This document shows positions 61,336 to 64,000 of a stretch of DNA of 64,000 nt, in pieces. The translations under genes were made by a program, and so were the position numbers. The stretch is from the IMG/VR virus record IMGVR_UViG_3300008262_006132, positions 62,001 through 126,000 of that record. One strand, written 5' to 3'. This stretch comes from a virus. The notes under the pieces are model-generated. The model worked only from the letters and a program-made list of their open reading frames with translations. It searched no databases and was not told the DNA's origin. The stretch's first letter is position 1; each line of letters opens with the position of its first letter.

Positions 61336-61761
61336 ATGGGTAAATTTTACGATGTATCACAAGATACTCAAGATACATTTTACGAAGTTTTCAATAAAAA
61401 AACCTTCCCACTCGCTGTTAAGTTTCAGTTCTTAGGTTCTGAATCACAGAAAAATCTAATTAAAATATCTAAACTTCCTGACCAATATGGATTTCTTTTA
61501 GAAAAAGAACTTCTAGTATTAATCAATGAAGATTTGATGTCTGTATTTGATGATGAGTCAATTACAATCCTTATTGAACAGGAAATCGATAAGATTTCTA
61601 TAGATACACAGTCTGGTAAAATTAAAATGATTAAGCCAGATTTAACAACATTTTCATCACTTATCTCAAAGTATGGGGTTGATAAAGTAGCAAAGGCAAA
61701 TCAAGTCGAAGATCTATATCACCAACAATTAAAAGATGGAAAAGAAGAATTTATTGCATAA
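61336..61761 (+). CDS. degenerate metallopeptidase-like phage protein
   Basis: 141 residues. ILIEQEIDKISIDTQSGKIK (about 81-100) followed by DLTTFSSLISKYGVD aligns by eye with the putative phage metallopeptidase family, where the same place reads L-x-H-E-x-x-H-x-x-x-D...G-K and then D-x-x-D-F-x-x-I-I-x-x-Y-G. Here both zinc-binding His are replaced (I-E-Q-E-I-D), so it should be inactive and may be a structural derivative. It follows the tape measure region in a plus operon with two more small genes. The alignment is from memory and not searched. Confidence 0.5.
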   Translation: MGKFYDVSQDTQDTFYEVFNKKTFPLAVKFQFLGSESQKNLIKISKLPDQYGFLLEKELLVLINEDLMSVFDDESITILIEQEIDKISIDTQSGKIKMIKPDLTTFSSLISKYGVDKVAKANQVEDLYHQQLKDGKEEFIA

Positions 61762-61764
61762 AAC

Positions 61765-62001
61765 ATGGAAAATCTACAAACAGTATACTACACAGCTCTT
61801 AAAAAGAGATACGAGTCTCAAATAGCGGAAGCAGAGGCTAATCTTACTCTTTACTTTAGTTCTAAAAATCTAGCTGCTATCGGTGAGCACTCTGACCTAC
61901 TTACAGAACATGATAGGTGGATAGAACAATTGGCAAATGCTAAAGACAAGTTGGAGACACTAGAGAATTTTATCTCTACTGGTCTAACTATAAATGGATA
62001 A
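61765..62001 (+). CDS. small coiled-coil protein
   Basis: 78 residues, nearly all helix with heptads: YYTALKKRYESQIAEAEANL and HDRWIEQLANAKDKLETLEN. Three bases after the previous stop. A tail assembly or scaffold role is possible from position; not recognised. Confidence 0.6.
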   Translation: MENLQTVYYTALKKRYESQIAEAEANLTLYFSSKNLAAIGEHSDLLTEHDRWIEQLANAKDKLETLENFISTGLTING

Positions 62002-62020
62002 AAAAATAAAATAAGAAAAT

Positions 62021-62668
62021 ATGTCACAAACAAAATTAGAAGTTAACACGGTTAAACCAGACTTGTTTTTCACTAAAAAGGAAAACACCTTCAGAATCTT
62101 AGATACAGATACTGAATTTACATTGGATTCTTCAATTACCACCCTAGAAGAGTATATCAAAAACACCAATGGATTTGGTAAGAGTGAAGAACAAAAAGAT
62201 ATGGATTACGCTCACGCTCAATATCTATGGAAAGAGTATCAAACAGAGTTGAAAAATTGCAAACTAAATTTTCATCTCGATCAAAGTCAATATTCTCTTT
62301 TGACCGACCTTTTGATAAAGAAGCTTGAATATGATACAAATACTGTTTTCATTGCAATCGAATTAGTAGATTTACTCGGATCAATTAAAGGTACTAAATT
62401 TCAAGGAGAAGAAGTAAAGTCTTTTAAAGTCACCGCTACAGAAATTACTTATATCTATCACCTTATTCAGAATTATAAAGTTAAGGGTCTATCAAAAGAA
62501 GCATTCACTTTTGCTGAAATTCTTAGACGGATTGGCGAAATTTCTAAAGTAGTTAGTTTCTATGATGCGAGAGCAAAGAACTTTACTGAAGAAATCGCTA
62601 AATGGGCTCTTAGTTTAGATGCAGATTCGGCGAGTCTAATTTATGAAGTGCCAGGAAAAACAGAATAG
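62021..62668 (+). CDS. hypothetical tail-region protein
   Basis: 215 residues. A short N-terminal beta part (LEVNTVKPDLFFTKKENTFR) precedes a helical body (SLLTDLLIKKLEYDTNTVFI, AFTFAEILRRIGEISKVVSF). No membrane segment or catalytic motif. End of the plus-strand tail-region operon, 20 bases after the coiled-coil gene. Tail assembly chaperone is possible from genome position, but no frameshift site is visible. Confidence 0.55.
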   Translation: MSQTKLEVNTVKPDLFFTKKENTFRILDTDTEFTLDSSITTLEEYIKNTNGFGKSEEQKDMDYAHAQYLWKEYQTELKNCKLNFHLDQSQYSLLTDLLIKKLEYDTNTVFIAIELVDLLGSIKGTKFQGEEVKSFKVTATEITYIYHLIQNYKVKGLSKEAFTFAEILRRIGEISKVVSFYDARAKNFTEEIAKWALSLDADSASLIYEVPGKTE

Positions 62669-62690
62669 TATTAATTCTATTTTGACCATT

Positions 62691-62746
62691 AGAATCACAA
62701 ATTTCGATTTTTTAAAAATTCTTTAAAATTCAAAATTTGTGATTCT
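62691..62746. terminator. long inverted repeat/terminator inside a coding end
   Basis: AGAATCACAAATTT at 62691-62704 pairs perfectly with AAATTTGTGATTCT at 62733-62746 (14 bp), with T-rich flanks. The stem includes the last codons of the 67-residue minus-strand gene, and the repeat can end transcription from both sides. Confidence 0.65.
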
Positions 62747-62898
62747 TTTATTTTATTAGGTAGCTTCTTAAAAGAGACATCTTTAGTCCACTCTTCATCA
62801 AAAACCCATTTCATATTTTTTGGCGCCTTCTTTTTAGATCCCCATTTTCTTCTCATTGCCCAAATAAATTTGAATTGTTGTTTTGACCTTGATGGCAT
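62695..62898 (-). CDS. small basic protein
   Basis: 67 residues. SKQQFKFIWAMRRKWGSKKK followed by APKNMKWVFDEEW is a compact pattern seen in small phage proteins of unknown role. The end (ILNFKEFLKNRNL) resembles the C-termini of the DHH (KFESFKNKK) and acidic (ESFQSFLKKRK) proteins. It starts 5 bases after the amidoligase-like gene's stop in the same direction. Not recognised functionally. Confidence 0.6.
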   Translation of the reverse strand: MPSRSKQQFKFIWAMRRKWGSKKKAPKNMKWVFDEEWTKDVSFKKLPNKIKESQILNFKEFLKNRNL

Positions 62899-62903
62899 TA
62901 TTT

Positions 62904-63995
62904 TTACTTATTTTCTAAGAATTTATAAAGCTTCTTTAAATATATATTCCTGTCATATTCAAAATTTGTCATAAGATGAACCACGTAAGTAAAATAGAGA
63001 AGCTTATCTATTAGGTTAGTTTTATCCATCTCACCTCCTGGGTATCTAAATTCAATATAGTTAAATCTTTTTAGAGGTATTAAATTAACCCCATAGTTTT
63101 TATAACCTTTTTCATTTAGAATTCGGATAAGTCTATCATTTAATATATTTTCTATATCGGAAATTTTTTCATCTTGCATTAACTTTTTACATTCTTCAAT
63201 TAGATTCTTTTCTTTAGTTAGTTCGGATATTAAAGAACCGCAAAATTTAGAATTTTTTCTCCATTCCATGTTTTTAAATACAAATGGGTCATCACCTGTA
63301 TCATTTAAAAACAAAAGTCCTTTTATTATATTGTAATTGGTTGATTCCTTGAGTCCAATATTAATATGTATTCCAGTATTTTCTGTAAATTTCCAATATT
63401 TTTGAATACTATATGAATCATAGAAATCTTGAATGAATCCGATTAAGTCATCAATTGAGTTGAAATATGTTAGATTTGAAAGTTCAATTCCTCTATTTAA
63501 AGTATTATCTAGTTCAAACTTTAATACACTTTTGTATTTTTTATAAAAATCTTTGAAATTACTTCTGAATTGATTCTCTAAATAATTAAAATCATCAGAG
63601 TAGAAATAAGATAAAACTTGTGGCTTTATTAATTGAACTATTAATTTATTTTCGCCTTCATAAGATTCCTCTTCTAATATTTCATCTACTAAATATTCAT
63701 AATCTTCCCATTCGTATTTTATCTCGTTTAGTATTGTCTCTATAAATTCTTGGATTTTCTCGGTAATAGTAAATTCATCTATTCTAAGAAGATGTTTTAT
63801 GACTGAATTTTTTATCTTCAAGACAATCTCATTAACATATTTTTCACTATAATCAATATCACCATCTGTTAAGTCTTCTGTCTCTAACTCAATTTCTATT
63901 GATGATGTGAAAAGATCTGATATTTCTTTTTTTCTAAATAAGTTCAGTTTACCACTTTTTACTTCATTTATAAAATCCGTGTATTTGAAAATCAT
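62904..63995 (-). CDS. amidoligase-like protein with capsid-targeting-like N-terminus
   Basis: 363 residues. MIFKYTDFINEVKSG is targeting-like (cut after INE). Signature blocks in order: SSIEIELETED (about 31-41), ENTGIHINIGL (about 206-216) and FNYIEFRYPGGEMD (about 312-325), corresponding to E-x-E, G-x-H-x-N and E-x-R-x-x-G-G of the putative amidoligase family. They match SSIHFNLSF and RLEYRYLGG of the paralogue at 3700. Between the blocks are long helices rather than the usual beta segments. Probably ATP-dependent ligase-like, target unknown. Transcribed together with the 67-residue gene. The start codon is within 5 bases of the window edge, so no promoter can be judged. Confidence 0.6.
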   Translation of the reverse strand: MIFKYTDFINEVKSGKLNLFRKKEISDLFTSSIEIELETEDLTDGDIDYSEKYVNEIVLKIKNSVIKHLLRIDEFTITEKIQEFIETILNEIKYEWEDYEYLVDEILEEESYEGENKLIVQLIKPQVLSYFYSDDFNYLENQFRSNFKDFYKKYKSVLKFELDNTLNRGIELSNLTYFNSIDDLIGFIQDFYDSYSIQKYWKFTENTGIHINIGLKESTNYNIIKGLLFLNDTGDDPFVFKNMEWRKNSKFCGSLISELTKEKNLIEECKKLMQDEKISDIENILNDRLIRILNEKGYKNYGVNLIPLKRFNYIEFRYPGGEMDKTNLIDKLLYFTYVVHLMTNFEYDRNIYLKKLYKFLENK

Positions 63996-64000
63996 ATAAT

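Noticed and set aside
1-64000. tRNA genes
   Set aside because: No cloverleaf with GTTCRA-type arm and CCA end was found by eye; short ones could be missed.

Overview
The window is AT-rich, gene-dense DNA (almost no spacer over 300 bases) with no rRNA, tRNA, CRISPR or insertion sequence that I can see. It reads as part of the genome of a large T4-related tailed phage (myovirus) of a Bacteroidetes host. Evidence for a T4-type phage: a gp53-like and a gp5-like baseplate protein, a tail-tube-initiator-like protein, a 2959-residue tape measure, UvsW-like helicase, UvsX-like recombinase, gp45-like clamp, a gp61-like primase and a family B DNA polymerase fragment. Evidence for a Bacteroidetes host: two secreted proteins ending in type IX secretion (T9SS) sorting domains, a histone H1-like (Hc1) protein, and translation starts preceded by A/T-rich sequence rather than Shine-Dalgarno sequences.

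Layout. 1-3097 (minus) and 11644-22203: baseplate and tail genes. 3154-11612: accessory genes, including an amidoligase-like protein, a DHH phosphoesterase, an RlaP-like nucleotidyltransferase, an Hc1-like protein and an AAA+ ATPase. 22200-31110: UvsW, ClpP, an acidic protein/HAD operon, a metallophosphatase, a 626-residue putative internal protein and DNA primase. 31107-36542: HNH nuclease, a T9SS cargo protein, small acidic proteins, then the C-terminal half of DNA polymerase. 36645-41891: clamp, ferritin-like protein, DUF5824-like protein, PLP aminotransferase. 41938-49834: second GNSCM-domain protein, M15 endolysin, PPK2 polyphosphate kinase, WYL-like protein, T9SS metalloprotease, small lipoprotein, holin candidate. 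49894-51883: UvsX and two small genes. 51963-63995: tape measure, small tail-region genes and a second amidoligase-like protein.

Two observations stand out. First, the DNA polymerase is split. Its C-terminal fragment (35316-36781) is interrupted inside catalytic motif B by a stop codon and a 38-base gap. The gap is flanked by identical GCT codons, preceded by a 12-bp stem-loop and contains an 8-bp stem-loop. Joining at the GCT codons restores a perfect family B motif (QLALKLILNGSYG). This looks like a translational bypass site of the T4 gene 60 type. Second, about sixteen otherwise unrelated proteins share an N-terminal peptide of the form M-K-x-[FY]-x-x-F-[ILV]-x-E. It closely resembles the capsid-targeting sequence of T4 internal head proteins (MKTYQEFIAE), which the prohead protease cuts after Glu. 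If this is right, the phage packages and injects a large enzyme set (PPK2, DHH phosphoesterase, HAD-like phosphatase, amidoligase-like and GNSCM-domain proteins).

A recurrent AT motif (TTAATATATA or TTATATATA) lies a few bases upstream of most first genes and resembles a T4 late promoter. Its position implies very short mRNA leaders. Function calls rest on motif recognition by eye; no database search was run.
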